Positions 18,199-27,396 of a stretch of DNA of 64,000 bases are shown piece after piece. Below the pieces are notes generated by a model. It searched no databases and was not told the origin of the DNA. It worked only from the letters and a program-made list of their open reading frames with translations. The position numbers and the translations under genes were made by a program. The stretch is taken from contig NZ_JACFTB010000002.1 of assembly GCF_014281965.1 (NCBI RefSeq), positions 434,001-498,000 on the forward strand, in the 5' to 3' direction. The DNA comes from Rhodococcus sp. BP22. GTDB lineage: Bacteria > Actinomycetota > Actinomycetes > Mycobacteriales > Mycobacteriaceae. Each line of letters begins with the position of its first letter. Position 1 is the first letter of the stretch.

Positions 18199-18459
18199 GA
18201 GTGCTCCAACGGTCAATGTAAATTACTTGCTGTACGCAACCATATAGATACATAGCTGAGGTAAACAACTATTTTGGCAATCTTGTTCGTCACAGCGCCG
18301 CGATCATGTCTGGTTGCGCACCCGATCGGCTGGCCTCGCTACCGAACCGTTCGTCCTTGTCTCTGTCACAATGGGGTACGTTGCTGCGGACGAGGGGGTC
18401 GGCCCACACATTTCGGGCTGTAGTAACAGAACCCTCTCGTACGAAAGGCTCTTCCGAGT

Positions 18460-19572
18460 ATGTCCGCGTTCACACGATGGTGGTCTCAACCCGCCGACCC
18501 CACCTGGACCGTCGCCTATCGGCGCTCCAGTCCGCTTCTGCGGCACGCTCGCTTCGCGTTGGGAACCTGGTGCTGGCTGTACGCCGTGTTGTGCGCTTTG
18601 ATGACTTTCACTCCAGCAGGAGTGCCCGACGGGTTCGGACAGGTTCTGGCCTGGGGGCTTGCGGCCATCGGGGTAGTGCTCGGCGCGTTGTGGATGCGCG
18701 GGCCGTGGCCTACCGAAAACTACTCACGTGTGTTCGTCGCCGTGATCGAAATCGGCATTGCCGCAGCGTTGCTGATGCTCGCCGATTCGTTCGTTGCGTT
18801 GCCCTGCGCCGCAGGGCTAGCGGTGAACGGCACATATATAGCGGTCTTTCATGGCCCCAAGATGATAGTCGTCCACCAGGCCTGGGCTGCCGTGATAGTC
18901 GGTGTCCTGTTCGTGTGTGCGCTGGCAGAGCCAGGAGGAGACGTCGTCGTTGCGTGCGCATATCTGGTTCTGTTGATCTTGTTGTTGTTCTCTGCGCCCA
19001 TGTTCTCTTATGTCCTGTTGCTGATGCTGCGCCGGGACGCATCGGCGGCACTCTTCGATCCATTGACCGGGCTTCACAACAGGCGAGGGCTCGCCGCTGC
19101 GATCACCGAGATCGGCGATCGGGTGGGGGTGGTGACGGTGATGGTCATCGATCTCGACGACTTCAAAGCCGTCAACGATCGACATGGCCATGCTCACGGT
19201 GACGCCGTGCTGCGCGCCGTCGCGAATGCGATTTACGCGGCGTTCGGACCTCCGGCTGTCACGGCCCGCACCGGTGGTGAGGAATTCGCGGTGGTCACTT
19301 CCATCGACCCGGCCGCCGCCATCGCGCAGGCCGACGAGTTGCAGGCGCGCTTGGCCCCAGAATTGGATCCTGGAGTTACCGTGAGTATCGGAGTCGCGCA
19401 CACCGACGCGTCTGATCTCCTCGCCACGTTCGACGCGGTCTACGCCCGCGCGGACACCGCGATGTATGCAGCCAAACATGCAGGTGGCGACACTCTCTAC
19501 TACCCCCACGAGTGTGAGTACGCGTCGGATGCCAGGAAGCTGACGACCGAAGCACGGAGCCCCGAAGAGTGA
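18460..19572 (+). CDS. Membrane-bound diguanylate cyclase (GGDEF)
   Basis: A 370-residue protein with five or six N-terminal transmembrane helices (to about residue 190) and a C-terminal GGDEF domain. The active-site signature is TGGEEF; FDPLTGLHNRRGL, VIDLDDFKAVND and GHAHGDAVL are intact, so the enzyme should make c-di-GMP from two GTP. The inhibitory I-site RxxD expected a few residues before GGEEF is missing. No EAL domain is present. Divergent from marR; no c-di-GMP riboswitch was found upstream. Confidence 0.9.
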   Translation: MSAFTRWWSQPADPTWTVAYRRSSPLLRHARFALGTWCWLYAVLCALMTFTPAGVPDGFGQVLAWGLAAIGVVLGALWMRGPWPTENYSRVFVAVIEIGIAAALLMLADSFVALPCAAGLAVNGTYIAVFHGPKMIVVHQAWAAVIVGVLFVCALAEPGGDVVVACAYLVLLILLLFSAPMFSYVLLLMLRRDASAALFDPLTGLHNRRGLAAAITEIGDRVGVVTVMVIDLDDFKAVNDRHGHAHGDAVLRAVANAIYAAFGPPAVTARTGGEEFAVVTSIDPAAAIAQADELQARLAPELDPGVTVSIGVAHTDASDLLATFDAVYARADTAMYAAKHAGGDTLYYPHECEYASDARKLTTEARSPEE

Positions 19573-19600
19573 TGGCGCGAACTCGAGGCATGATCAGTGC

Positions 19601-20197
19601 GTGGGCGGACTTCAGAACAACGATCTCGAGCAGTTCCTGAGGGAGCGCCTCGCATCTGCCCACGCGGCATTGGAGAACATCGACGAGGCCCGCTTCATGG
19701 CCGATCCCACCGCCGCCATCGACCATGTATGTACCGAGTTCGCTCTCGAACCACTGGGCGTACCCCGTCGCAGTGAGCTCTCCGAATCCCGACCGGGCGA
19801 CGCCGTCGTCCAGACTGCCGACGGCGAATCCCACCACCGACCCCGGGTGGTCGTCGACATCGCTGTCACCGGCCCGCACTTTCTGTGGAACTATCGCCCC
19901 GCGGACTCACCGCCGTTTCATGCGAGTGTTCACGGCGCCCTCTCGCACCATCTTTTCCGTGCCGGGCCGCTGTTCGTGCTGACGATCTCGGGCGATCATC
20001 TCCGCGGTGACGACGTCGACGCCACCATCACCGCGACCCTGACGCAACTGACGACATTGGCCGATCGCATCAACACTGCGACCGGCCGCTGGCACATCGA
20101 TTTACGCGCCCACCTCGACGCCTCTGCTCGACAACGACAGGCCGGCCGCGACTCTCGTCAAGAGTTTCTCGAGCACCTTCGTCGCCAACACTTGTAG
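19601..20197 (+). CDS. Hypothetical protein, 198 aa
   Basis: A 198-residue soluble protein starting at a GTG, 28 bp after the diguanylate cyclase and on the same strand, so possibly cotranscribed. It is charged and His-rich, with no membrane segment, signal peptide or known motif. Its TAG is immediately followed by the stop of the convergent stress-protein gene, with no bases between. No family recognised. Confidence 0.6.
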   Translation: MGGLQNNDLEQFLRERLASAHAALENIDEARFMADPTAAIDHVCTEFALEPLGVPRRSELSESRPGDAVVQTADGESHHRPRVVVDIAVTGPHFLWNYRPADSPPFHASVHGALSHHLFRAGPLFVLTISGDHLRGDDVDATITATLTQLTTLADRINTATGRWHIDLRAHLDASARQRQAGRDSRQEFLEHLRRQHL

Positions 20198-21070
20198 TCA
20201 GTGCCGGACGATCATGACCGGCACTTCGGCGGTATGCACGATCGCGCGGCTGGTCGAACCCAACAACATGCCCATGTATCCACCCCGCCCGCGGCTACCG
20301 ACCACGATCAACGACGCTTGGTCGGCGTGCTCGAGCAGAGAGTTCACCGGGCGGTCCTTCGACACGACCGAACGTACCTTCACATCCGGATACCGGTCGG
20401 CGTAGCCGGCGAGTTGTTCGGACAGCACCGCGCGCTCCGCCTCTTCGATCGACACCCAGTCGTCCTCGAACCACGACGCCAACAGCACATCCGAAAAGGC
20501 ATGCACCGCAATCAAGTCCACTGAACGCAATGCCGCTTCCTCGAACGCGGCCGCCACTGCCGGGACACTGTTGTCGGTGCCATCGACTCCGACCACTACC
20601 GGGCCTTCGCTGGCGTTCGACTGCGGCTTGCCACCATGGATGACCACCACCGGACACCCCGCATGCCCGATCAGCGCCGAGCTCACCGAGCCGGCCAACC
20701 CCGCGGTCAGCTCCCCGAGCCCACGTGTACCCGTGACCATCATTGCGGCCTGCTTCGAGAACGCCAGCAACTCCGCCGCCGGCATTCCGGTGACTGCCTT
20801 CGTTTCGATCTCCAGCGCGTCGTCGCCGAGTTCTGCGCGCACCCGTGCGACTGCCTCCTGCAACACGTTTGTCGTCAGCTGGCGTTGGTCATCGTAGAAC
20901 TCCTGCGGCAACGGCACCAGAACACTCAGAACACCAGGCGAGACCGGCGTGACCGACACCAGAAGTAGCGGCAAGCCACGGCGTTTCGCGGCGTTCGCTG
21001 CCCACACCGCCGCGTCCAGCGAGGCAGGTGACCCGTCGACTCCAGCAACCACAGGCAACACAGTGTTCAT
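20198..21070 (-). CDS. Universal stress protein, two tandem UspA domains
   Basis: About 290 residues made of two UspA domains. Each ends in an ATP-binding loop: GTRGLGELTAGLAGSVSSAL in the first and GSRGRGGYMGMLLGSTSRAI in the second. Tandem Usp proteins of mycobacteria bind ATP and influence growth arrest under hypoxia; a similar role is inferred. The ATG at 21070 has GAAGGAG about 9 nt upstream. The stop abuts that of the convergent hypothetical gene. Confidence 0.9.
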   Translation of the reverse strand: MNTVLPVVAGVDGSPASLDAAVWAANAAKRRGLPLLLVSVTPVSPGVLSVLVPLPQEFYDDQRQLTTNVLQEAVARVRAELGDDALEIETKAVTGMPAAELLAFSKQAAMMVTGTRGLGELTAGLAGSVSSALIGHAGCPVVVIHGGKPQSNASEGPVVVGVDGTDNSVPAVAAAFEEAALRSVDLIAVHAFSDVLLASWFEDDWVSIEEAERAVLSEQLAGYADRYPDVKVRSVVSKDRPVNSLLEHADQASLIVVGSRGRGGYMGMLLGSTSRAIVHTAEVPVMIVRH

Positions 21071-21350
21071 AAAATTTCGCTCCTTCATAGCTTCACTCGG
21101 CGCCGCGTCCCAGTCCCCGACTGGACCAGGATCCGCCGACACCGCCGGCCCTCGAGCCCCGGACTATCGGGCCCGTCGGACACTTCGAGCCTAGCCCGTC
21201 AGTTGCGCTCCAGGGCTGCGACCACGCAGCTATGTGAGCAACGGAACCGGCGAGAATACCGGTGCTGGAAACCTTTTCGCGCAGGGGGACAGCCGGATTC
21301 CGATATTCGACTCGAAAGCCGAGCAACGGAACGGCAAGGGCCGTGTGCGT
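21071..21350. other. Intergenic, nothing recognised
   Basis: 280 bp between the start of the stress-protein gene and the stop of the ABC ATPase gene. It must contain the stress-gene promoter. I see no strong hairpin, operator or credible small gene. Confidence 0.4.
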
Positions 21351-22400
21351 CTACCGGGCCGGATCGAAAATGCCCCGCCGCGCAGTCATGGTGACCGCGT
21401 CGCCGACAGCAGGCCGACGTCCGTAGACGGAGCAGCGAAACGACACCCCGTGAGACTCGACGACGACATCGCTGCGCTCACGCCCGAACAACGAGGACGT
21501 CACGACGCCGGTTGCGCAGTCGTGAGAAGACGCGGTGCTGAGTTCGATATCCGACGGCAGGATGGCCAGCGTGCCCCTTCCTGCGGTGACCCCATCGATG
21601 AGGTCGGAGGACACTTCGATCGGATGATTGTCGGCGTGAAATCGACCGCCGTCGATACTGCCTGCGATCAGGTTGGCGTCGGAGAGAAATTGCGCGACAA
21701 AGGCCGACGAGGGGCGTTCCACGACCTCCTTCGGTGTCCCGATCTGCGCGACGGCACCGCCGTCGAGAATCACGACACGGTCGGCGAGCGCCAGTGCCTC
21801 GGTCCGGTCGTGGGTCACATGGACAACTGTGAGCCCCGCTGCCTTCGTCAGCGCCCGCAGTTCGAGGCGCAGCCGATCACGCAAGGGTTCGTCCAGTGCG
21901 GACAGCGCCTCGTCGAGCAGGAGGGCGCGTGGCGACCGGACAAGTGCTCTCGCCAGCGCGACGCGTTGTCTTTGACCGCCGGACAACGTCGCCGGGTCGC
22001 GGTCTTGGAGGCCAGGCAGTCCAACCAGTTCCAACACCTCCGCAACGCGCTTCGACCGTTCGCCTCGTGGGATTCTCGCCAGCTCGAGGGGGTAAGAAAC
22101 ATTTTTGCCGACGTTCCGGTGCGGCCACAGTGCATGCTGTTGGAACACCATGCCGAGACCGCGGTCCTCCGGCGCAACCGTCCGTCCCGCCCCGGCGACG
22201 ACATCGCCGGCGATAGATACGGTTCCCGACGTCGGCTCGAGAAAACCTGCAATTGTGCGCAGCAACGTTGTCTTCCCGGAGCCCGACGGCCCGACCAGCG
22301 CCAAGAATTCACCGTCGGCGATCTCGAGGTCGACGTTCTGCAGGCCGGTGTTGCCACCGGGGTAGTCGAGGTGGACGGCATGCAGTTCGATGGCGGACAT
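21351..22400 (-). CDS. ABC transporter ATPase, Fe3+ (FbpC)-type
   Basis: A 349-residue ATPase: Walker A GPSGSGKTT, Q-loop, signature LSGGQRQRVALARAL, Walker B LLLDEALSALD and the switch His in HVTHDRTEAL. The C-terminal hundred residues look like a TOBE domain. It is the last gene of the substrate-binding protein, permease, ATPase operon. The closest type is the ferric-iron/thiamine/aminoethylphosphonate group; iron is the usual annotation but not proved here. The ATG at 22400 is chosen over upstream frame because it starts the conserved domain. Confidence 0.87.
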   Translation of the reverse strand: MSAIELHAVHLDYPGGNTGLQNVDLEIADGEFLALVGPSGSGKTTLLRTIAGFLEPTSGTVSIAGDVVAGAGRTVAPEDRGLGMVFQQHALWPHRNVGKNVSYPLELARIPRGERSKRVAEVLELVGLPGLQDRDPATLSGGQRQRVALARALVRSPRALLLDEALSALDEPLRDRLRLELRALTKAAGLTVVHVTHDRTEALALADRVVILDGGAVAQIGTPKEVVERPSSAFVAQFLSDANLIAGSIDGGRFHADNHPIEVSSDLIDGVTAGRGTLAILPSDIELSTASSHDCATGVVTSSLFGRERSDVVVESHGVSFRCSVYGRRPAVGDAVTMTARRGIFDPAR

Positions 22401-22416
22401 TCTTGCGCTTCTTTCG

Positions 22417-24042
22417 TCAGGAACGGTTTCGTGCGCCCGCGACCAGACCGAGGCCTGCCATACCGACGAGTGCGACGAGGAGGGAGAGTGCAGCGGCCGC
22501 GTTGTAGTCCCCTGCCTGCTGCAGGTTGAAAATGGATACACCGAGCGTCTGTGTGCCGGGGGCGACCAGTAGAACCGACATCGTGAGCTCGCGAACCGCG
22601 GTCAGTGCTACGAGCACAGCACCGGTGATCGCTGCTGGAACGGCCATCTTCCAGGACACGTCGTACAAGGCGCGCAGTGGTGATGCACCAGAAGAGCGAG
22701 CGACCTCCTCCAGGGCATTCGGCGTCGCGCGCAACGGAGCCCTGACGGCCTGCACGACGATGGCGAGGAACGCCATGACATAGGCACAGAGGATGACCCA
22801 GCGAGTGTCGAACAACCCGGTGTACCGCCCGACGATCAACCAACCGACGGCGATGACGAGACCGGGAATGGCCTGGGGTACCAGTGCGACCAGGTCGAGG
22901 CCGGTGTTGTCGCGAGAACGGGTCCGTGTGGTGAGTACACCGAGTGTCAACCCCACGAACCCGCATATCAGGGCCGCTCCTAGTGCAAGAATGACCGAAT
23001 TCTGCAGTCCCACAATGGTACCCGGAGCAGTGACAGCGGCGGTGATGCTGTCCAAGGTCAGGTTGCCGAGGGTGAACGGTACTCCCGGTGCCGGAAGTAG
23101 CGCCTGTGATGCCAGGGCGAGAATTGGCAGCAGCGTCACGGAAAGAGTGAAAACCCACACGAGCATTGCAACTGGAATTCTGCTGGTGCCCAGGGGAAGT
23201 AACCGCGCACTGGTGCTCGGGCCGTCGACCTGAGGGCTGCGACTCGCCAGGAGTCGGTCGACGGCCACTGCGGCAACGGCAAGCACGAGCAACGCGATGC
23301 CGATGGCAGAGACCACTTCGAGAGGCTTTGCGACGGTGCCGGATTGAATGAATCGATACACCATCGTCGAGAGAGTCACGTACCGCTCGGGTAGGCCGAC
23401 CAGTGCGGGAATCCCGAAATCCGCCAAATTCGACACCGCAACCAGCGTGAACGACGCCACCGACGCAGTCCTGAGCAGAGGCAGGGTGACATCACGCATC
23501 GCGCGCCATGGTGATGCGCCCGCGATGCGCGCGGCCTGTTCGAGATCCCCGGGAATGCGGGAAAGTGCAGCAGAGACGATCAAGTATGCCAGTGGGTAGG
23601 AGTGAATTGTCAGCAAGAAGATGACCCCGTCGCCGCCGTAGATGTTCCACAGCGGCGCCCCTACATGCTCGGTGAAGTACTTGTTGATCATCCCACTCGG
23701 TCCGAGCAGGCCTGTCCACGCGATGGCACCTACGAACGGCGGAATCAGCAATGGACTCAACAAGATCAACCGAGCAGCACTGCGTCCGGGAAGATCCGTG
23801 CGGTCGAGCACAAGTGCCATGACGATTGCAATCACCACTGCCATCGCGGCGGAGGCCCCTGCTGACACCAGGCTGTTGACAGTCGCGTCGACGATCCCGG
23901 CGTCGAGTAGCTCACCGATATGGTTGCCGCCCAGACCGATCGAAATCACCGCACCGATGGGCACGATGATCACCGCACCGACGACCAACCACAGGGAAAC
24001 CCGTACGACGGTCAGGCCGCCCCGGGTGAACCTAACCGACAA
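22417..24042 (-). CDS. ABC transporter permease, fused two-domain FbpB type
   Basis: A 541-residue permease with about 12 transmembrane helices and two copies of the MetI-type domain. The EAA loops can be seen as EQAARIAGASPWRAMRDVTLPL and EEVARSSGASPLRALYDVSWKM. The TTG start at 24042 overlaps the end of the substrate-binding protein gene by 11 bp, indicating coupling; the ATPase gene follows 16 bp after the stop. It forms the channel for the substrate delivered by the lipoprotein. Confidence 0.87.
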   Translation of the reverse strand: MSVRFTRGGLTVVRVSLWLVVGAVIIVPIGAVISIGLGGNHIGELLDAGIVDATVNSLVSAGASAAMAVVIAIVMALVLDRTDLPGRSAARLILLSPLLIPPFVGAIAWTGLLGPSGMINKYFTEHVGAPLWNIYGGDGVIFLLTIHSYPLAYLIVSAALSRIPGDLEQAARIAGASPWRAMRDVTLPLLRTASVASFTLVAVSNLADFGIPALVGLPERYVTLSTMVYRFIQSGTVAKPLEVVSAIGIALLVLAVAAVAVDRLLASRSPQVDGPSTSARLLPLGTSRIPVAMLVWVFTLSVTLLPILALASQALLPAPGVPFTLGNLTLDSITAAVTAPGTIVGLQNSVILALGAALICGFVGLTLGVLTTRTRSRDNTGLDLVALVPQAIPGLVIAVGWLIVGRYTGLFDTRWVILCAYVMAFLAIVVQAVRAPLRATPNALEEVARSSGASPLRALYDVSWKMAVPAAITGAVLVALTAVRELTMSVLLVAPGTQTLGVSIFNLQQAGDYNAAAALSLLVALVGMAGLGLVAGARNRS

Positions 24043-25054
24043 GCTCGCCGAACCTCTTCACGGCGGCAGGCTGAAAGACGGCGATCTCGGCAAGATCAGG
24101 ATTGAGCAGCTGCAGATCTGCGAGAGCCGGTGCACCCTCGGGCGTCCCAACATCGTCGCGCACGGGCAGATACTGCTGATCGACGGCTATTTCCTGCCCA
24201 CGCTTGCCGACGAGAAAATCTACGTACTTCTTCGCGGCTTCGGGGTTGGCCGAGTCCTTGAAAATGCCTGCGGGCTGCGAAATGTACGGGACACCGTCGG
24301 TCGGGTATTCGAGCGCGATGGGTGAACCCTTTGCGGCGAGTTCACGCACCAGATAGTCGACGACGATACCGACGGGCCGCGTGCCGGCGGCAACGGATTG
24401 TCCGACTGGCCCGTTGCTTTCCGCGACTACTGGTTCGTTGGCCGCGAGAGCCTCGAGCCAGGGCTCGCCCAATGCCTCTTCGCTGAGCCACACTGCGGTG
24501 TTGAACGCTGCCGCACCCGACACTTCCGGATTCGGGAGAGTTATCTGGCCCTTGTACTTCGCGTCGGCGAGATCCTTCCATGATGTGGGCGGATCGGTGA
24601 CGGCGGCGGTGTTGTATGCGATGACCGTCGGGATGATCCGGGTGCCGACGTAGTACCCCTCGGGGTCGACGACATCTTGATTCAACTTGTCGACGCCGGC
24701 GGGAGTGTATTGCAGCAGCAGGTTCTCGTCCTTGTATCTCTCGAATGTCGGTGCGTCCGCGGCGAGCAGAACATCGGCTCCGATCGTGCCGGTCTCGAGT
24801 TCGGCGGCTATGCGGGCGTTGAGATCACCGGTGCCTGCGCGGAAGACCTGGACGTCGATGCCGGGATTGACGGCCATGAACTCGGCATTGAGGGCATCGA
24901 TCTTCGCCTGCGGCTCGGAAGTGTAGACAGTCAGTGTGCCGCTACCCGTTTCGGCGGTGGTCTCGGGTGCGGCTGGTTCGGAGCAGGCTGCCAGGGCAGC
25001 GACGAGAGCGAGAGAGGCAACTACGCCCACTGCGGGGCGACGGAAGGTAATCAA
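24032..25054 (-). CDS. ABC transporter substrate-binding lipoprotein, Fe3+-type
   Basis: A 340-residue lipoprotein with signal peptide and lipobox LAAC (Cys near residue 24). The mature protein starts GTLTVYTSEPQ, as in FbpA/FutA-type ferric-binding and related periplasmic-binding proteins. The start is a TTG at 25054, supported by AAGGAG 8 nt upstream. First gene of the three-gene transporter operon. I found no convincing IdeR box upstream, so an iron substrate rests on family similarity only; phosphonate or thiamine are alternatives. Confidence 0.84.
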   Translation of the reverse strand: MITFRRPAVGVVASLALVAALAACSEPAAPETTAETGSGTLTVYTSEPQAKIDALNAEFMAVNPGIDVQVFRAGTGDLNARIAAELETGTIGADVLLAADAPTFERYKDENLLLQYTPAGVDKLNQDVVDPEGYYVGTRIIPTVIAYNTAAVTDPPTSWKDLADAKYKGQITLPNPEVSGAAAFNTAVWLSEEALGEPWLEALAANEPVVAESNGPVGQSVAAGTRPVGIVVDYLVRELAAKGSPIALEYPTDGVPYISQPAGIFKDSANPEAAKKYVDFLVGKRGQEIAVDQQYLPVRDDVGTPEGAPALADLQLLNPDLAEIAVFQPAAVKRFGELVG

Positions 25055-25172
25055 CGTGAGTGCTCCTTGAGCGACCGAAGGAACTGCGATCGTCGCCCAG
25101 GCAAACTACAAGCAGTGGCCTCTTCGGTGCACGAGCGGTAGCGTGGCGGTGAACGTCAGTTCGCGAGCCTCG

Positions 25173-26099
25173 TCATGCCGTCGTGGCAAGACCCGCCGCG
25201 AGACCGAACGCAACCGTGATGACGCATACGTGCACTGCCGCCCGGACGACCGACTCATCTGCCTTCGTTCGATGCGCTGCGGCAGACACGAGCCAAGTCA
25301 ACCGAAGCCGACGCGCGAGCACTACGAGAAGAATCAGGACGACGGTCTTCGCCAACACGATTCGGCCGTAACCGGTGTCCAACAGGGCGCCGAACCCGCC
25401 GATCTTGACCGCTGCATTCACCGTCCCACTCACCGCCAATATCCACACCGACCACCAGGCGAGCCGCGAGTAGATCGGAAGCGTCGTCGCCCATGCGCCC
25501 TTCGCCCGAAGAGTCAACGCCATTGCTGCCAGAACCCCGAGCCACACCGCAGCAGCGACCGTGTGCACTGCGGCGAACAATCCGCCGAACAACTGTTGCG
25601 ACATATGACCGGTGATCGGCCGAGCAACGAGCGCGATGACGGTGAACACCACGATAGGTATCGGGGGTACATCACTCCCGCGTCGATAGGCGAGCAGCGC
25701 GTAACCGGACACGATCGCGGTGCACAACACCGTCACGACGCCAAGACGACCGACGGTGATGTCGGTGAGATAAGTACCGAACTGCGCCATCGGAAGCCTG
25801 GTAACGCCGCCGCCGAAAGACTCGGCAGCGGCATCGACCAACAGTGCGACTTCGGCGACGGTCCACAAACCCCCGACGGCAGCGACCTGCCGCCATACCG
25901 TCGGCCTGCTGCGCACTGGGAACAGTTCGGTGCGCAGCAGCGCGAGACCCAGCGCAGTGGCTCCGAGGCAATCGGCGAGCACCCGGACCACCGCCGACGG
26001 ATCCGGGCCCTCGGGACGGGCGAGCAACCAGGCTGCACCCACCCCGAGGATCCCCGACACCGCCGCCGCGAACATCCACCTTCGGTGGAACTCGCGCAC
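25173..26099 (-). CDS. copD: CopD-family copper resistance membrane protein
   Basis: A 308-residue membrane protein with about eight helices and the CopD domain (central GHMSQQLFGGLFAAVHTVAAAVWLGVLAAMAL, with conserved His and Trp). CopD proteins work with CopC-type periplasmic binders to move copper across the membrane. The GTG start is 5 bp after the copC stop. It is the last gene of the copper operon. Confidence 0.86.
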   Translation of the reverse strand: MREFHRRWMFAAAVSGILGVGAAWLLARPEGPDPSAVVRVLADCLGATALGLALLRTELFPVRSRPTVWRQVAAVGGLWTVAEVALLVDAAAESFGGGVTRLPMAQFGTYLTDITVGRLGVVTVLCTAIVSGYALLAYRRGSDVPPIPIVVFTVIALVARPITGHMSQQLFGGLFAAVHTVAAAVWLGVLAAMALTLRAKGAWATTLPIYSRLAWWSVWILAVSGTVNAAVKIGGFGALLDTGYGRIVLAKTVVLILLVVLARRLRLTWLVSAAAHRTKADESVVRAAVHVCVITVAFGLAAGLATTA

Positions 26100-26104
26100 T
26101 ATGC

Positions 26105-26677
26105 TCAGCTGCTTTCCTTGGGCTTCCGCTCGTCCTTGGGCTTCCGCTCGTCCTTGGGCTTCCGCTCGTCCTTGGGCTTACGCAGTGCGTAGGCGAGAGC
26201 ACCGCCGAACACCAGCCCACCGACAATCAAGAACGGCCACAGCGGAACCCCGCCGGACTCCGAAGATGCATCGGCACCCGCATCGGCGTCCGCGGCCGCA
26301 CCAGGCGTGCCTGATCCCTGTTGGGTGAGGGTGAACGTACGCGTCCCACTGATGGGATGACCATCGGCCGAGGTAACCCGGTATGCCACCGTGTACTGGC
26401 CTACCGGACCGAGCTCACCGACGTCGACGACGATGCTTTGCGCCTCGATCCGCGGATCACCCTTGGACCACAAGTTGCCGTCGGGTCCAACCACATTGAG
26501 CGTCGCGAACTGGGACTGCGGCGCCTCGTTGAAGGTGACGGACACCTGAGCAGGTCCTGATGCGATGTCGGCACCTTCCTCAGGGCTCGACCCGGTGACG
26601 ATCGAATGCGCCGACGCGATCGGAGCGCCGAGAATCAGTGCCGACACTGCGAGTAAGGCAACGACGAGCTTCCTCAT
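26105..26677 (-). CDS. copC: CopC-domain copper-binding protein
   Basis: About 190 residues. A signal peptide ends at ASA, leaving His as the first residue of the mature chain (HSIVTGSSPEEG), the usual CopC copper ligand. The beta-sandwich runs to about residue 120 with SADGHPISGTRTF, which carries another ligand His. A transmembrane helix near 150 anchors the protein, and the cytoplasmic tail is a run of KPKDER repeats. The ATG overlaps the ycnI stop in ATGA. An upstream open frame has no coding character. Confidence 0.88.
   Translation of the reverse strand: MRKLVVALLAVSALILGAPIASAHSIVTGSSPEEGADIASGPAQVSVTFNEAPQSQFATLNVVGPDGNLWSKGDPRIEAQSIVVDVGELGPVGQYTVAYRVTSADGHPISGTRTFTLTQQGSGTPGAAADADAGADASSESGGVPLWPFLIVGGLVFGGALAYALRKPKDERKPKDERKPKDERKPKESS
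26115..26183 (-). repeat. 18-bp tandem repeat encoding KPKDER in CopC tail
   Basis: Three full 18-bp units (26115-26132, 26133-26150, 26151-26168) that look identical, plus a partial fourth. The period is a multiple of three, so length changes preserve the frame. It encodes the charged cytoplasmic tail of CopC. Confidence 0.9.
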
Positions 26678-27348
26678 GACCGGCGTCCCCGCACTGCTGC
26701 ACCGATTCCGAGCGCCGCGCCGAGCGCACCGAGAACGAGTGCGACACCTGCCAGCCAACGGGCCGTGTTGTCCGACTCCGATTCGGTGCTCGCTTCTGCG
26801 GTGTCCGAGTTGGTCTCCGCCGCGCTTGCCTGCCCGTGCCCGTCGCCGGAAGCACCTGCGGCCGCGAGAGTCACCGACGGTACCGGATAGTCGGGCTCAC
26901 TGCCGTCGGCAGCAGGCTCCTCGTTCCAGGCGACGACCTTGCCGTCGTTGTAGGTCTGCGTTGCTGGGAAACTGACCGTCTCCTCTTCCGGCAGTGGGCC
27001 CGCGGAAAGTAGGAACTGCTGAAATTGTCCCGGACCGATCTCGGATCCGGGGCCTGCCGTCCAGGTCACCGCAGTAGCGAGACCTTCGGGGTTCTTGTCG
27101 ACGGTCGACGTCCATCCCGGAATGGGCTGTGTGCGTGCCGAGTTCAGACCCGGCAGTTCCACCTTCACCGACGTCGTTGCGGCAGTGTCGGATTCGGTCG
27201 GTACACGGAACGTCAGAACGGTGTACCCGCCCTGCTCGGCGCCCGGCGCAACAACCGAGACGTGCGCCGAAGCCGCGCCTGTCCCGACTACCAGTGCCAA
27301 CGAAGCGGCGCCTGCAATGATCGAGGCACGACGAATGAAGCTGTTCAT
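26674..27348 (-). CDS. ycnI: YcnI-like (DUF1775) copper metallochaperone
   Basis: A 224-residue exported protein. The signal peptide ends SASA, exposing His as the first mature residue (HVSVVAPGAEQGGYTVLTFRVP), the residue that with a conserved Trp/Glu binds copper in YcnI. A Ser/Thr/Glu linker leads to a C-terminal transmembrane helix. It overlaps copC by 4 bp and belongs to the operon membrane protein-ycnI-copC-copD. Copper binding is known for the family; delivery to CopC/CopD here is inferred. Confidence 0.88.
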   Translation of the reverse strand: MNSFIRRASIIAGAASLALVVGTGAASAHVSVVAPGAEQGGYTVLTFRVPTESDTAATTSVKVELPGLNSARTQPIPGWTSTVDKNPEGLATAVTWTAGPGSEIGPGQFQQFLLSAGPLPEEETVSFPATQTYNDGKVVAWNEEPAADGSEPDYPVPSVTLAAAGASGDGHGQASAAETNSDTAEASTESESDNTARWLAGVALVLGALGAALGIGAAVRGRRS

Positions 27349-27396
27349 GAAGGATTCCTTTTCGAACGGGTGTGTGGGCCTAACTCTTCGACTCGC

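Noticed and set aside
18217..18459. c-di-GMP riboswitch ahead of the diguanylate cyclase
   Set aside because: The conserved GEMM blocks are not present; only weak hairpins are seen.
21848..23158. 436-codon minus-strand frame across the ABC permease/ATPase junction
   Set aside because: Same strand but different frame from two clear ABC genes; its translation is low-complexity Arg/Pro/Ser.
25055..25145. IdeR box for the Fe3+-type ABC transporter
   Set aside because: The best 19-mer matches about 10 positions, no better than chance for such a search.
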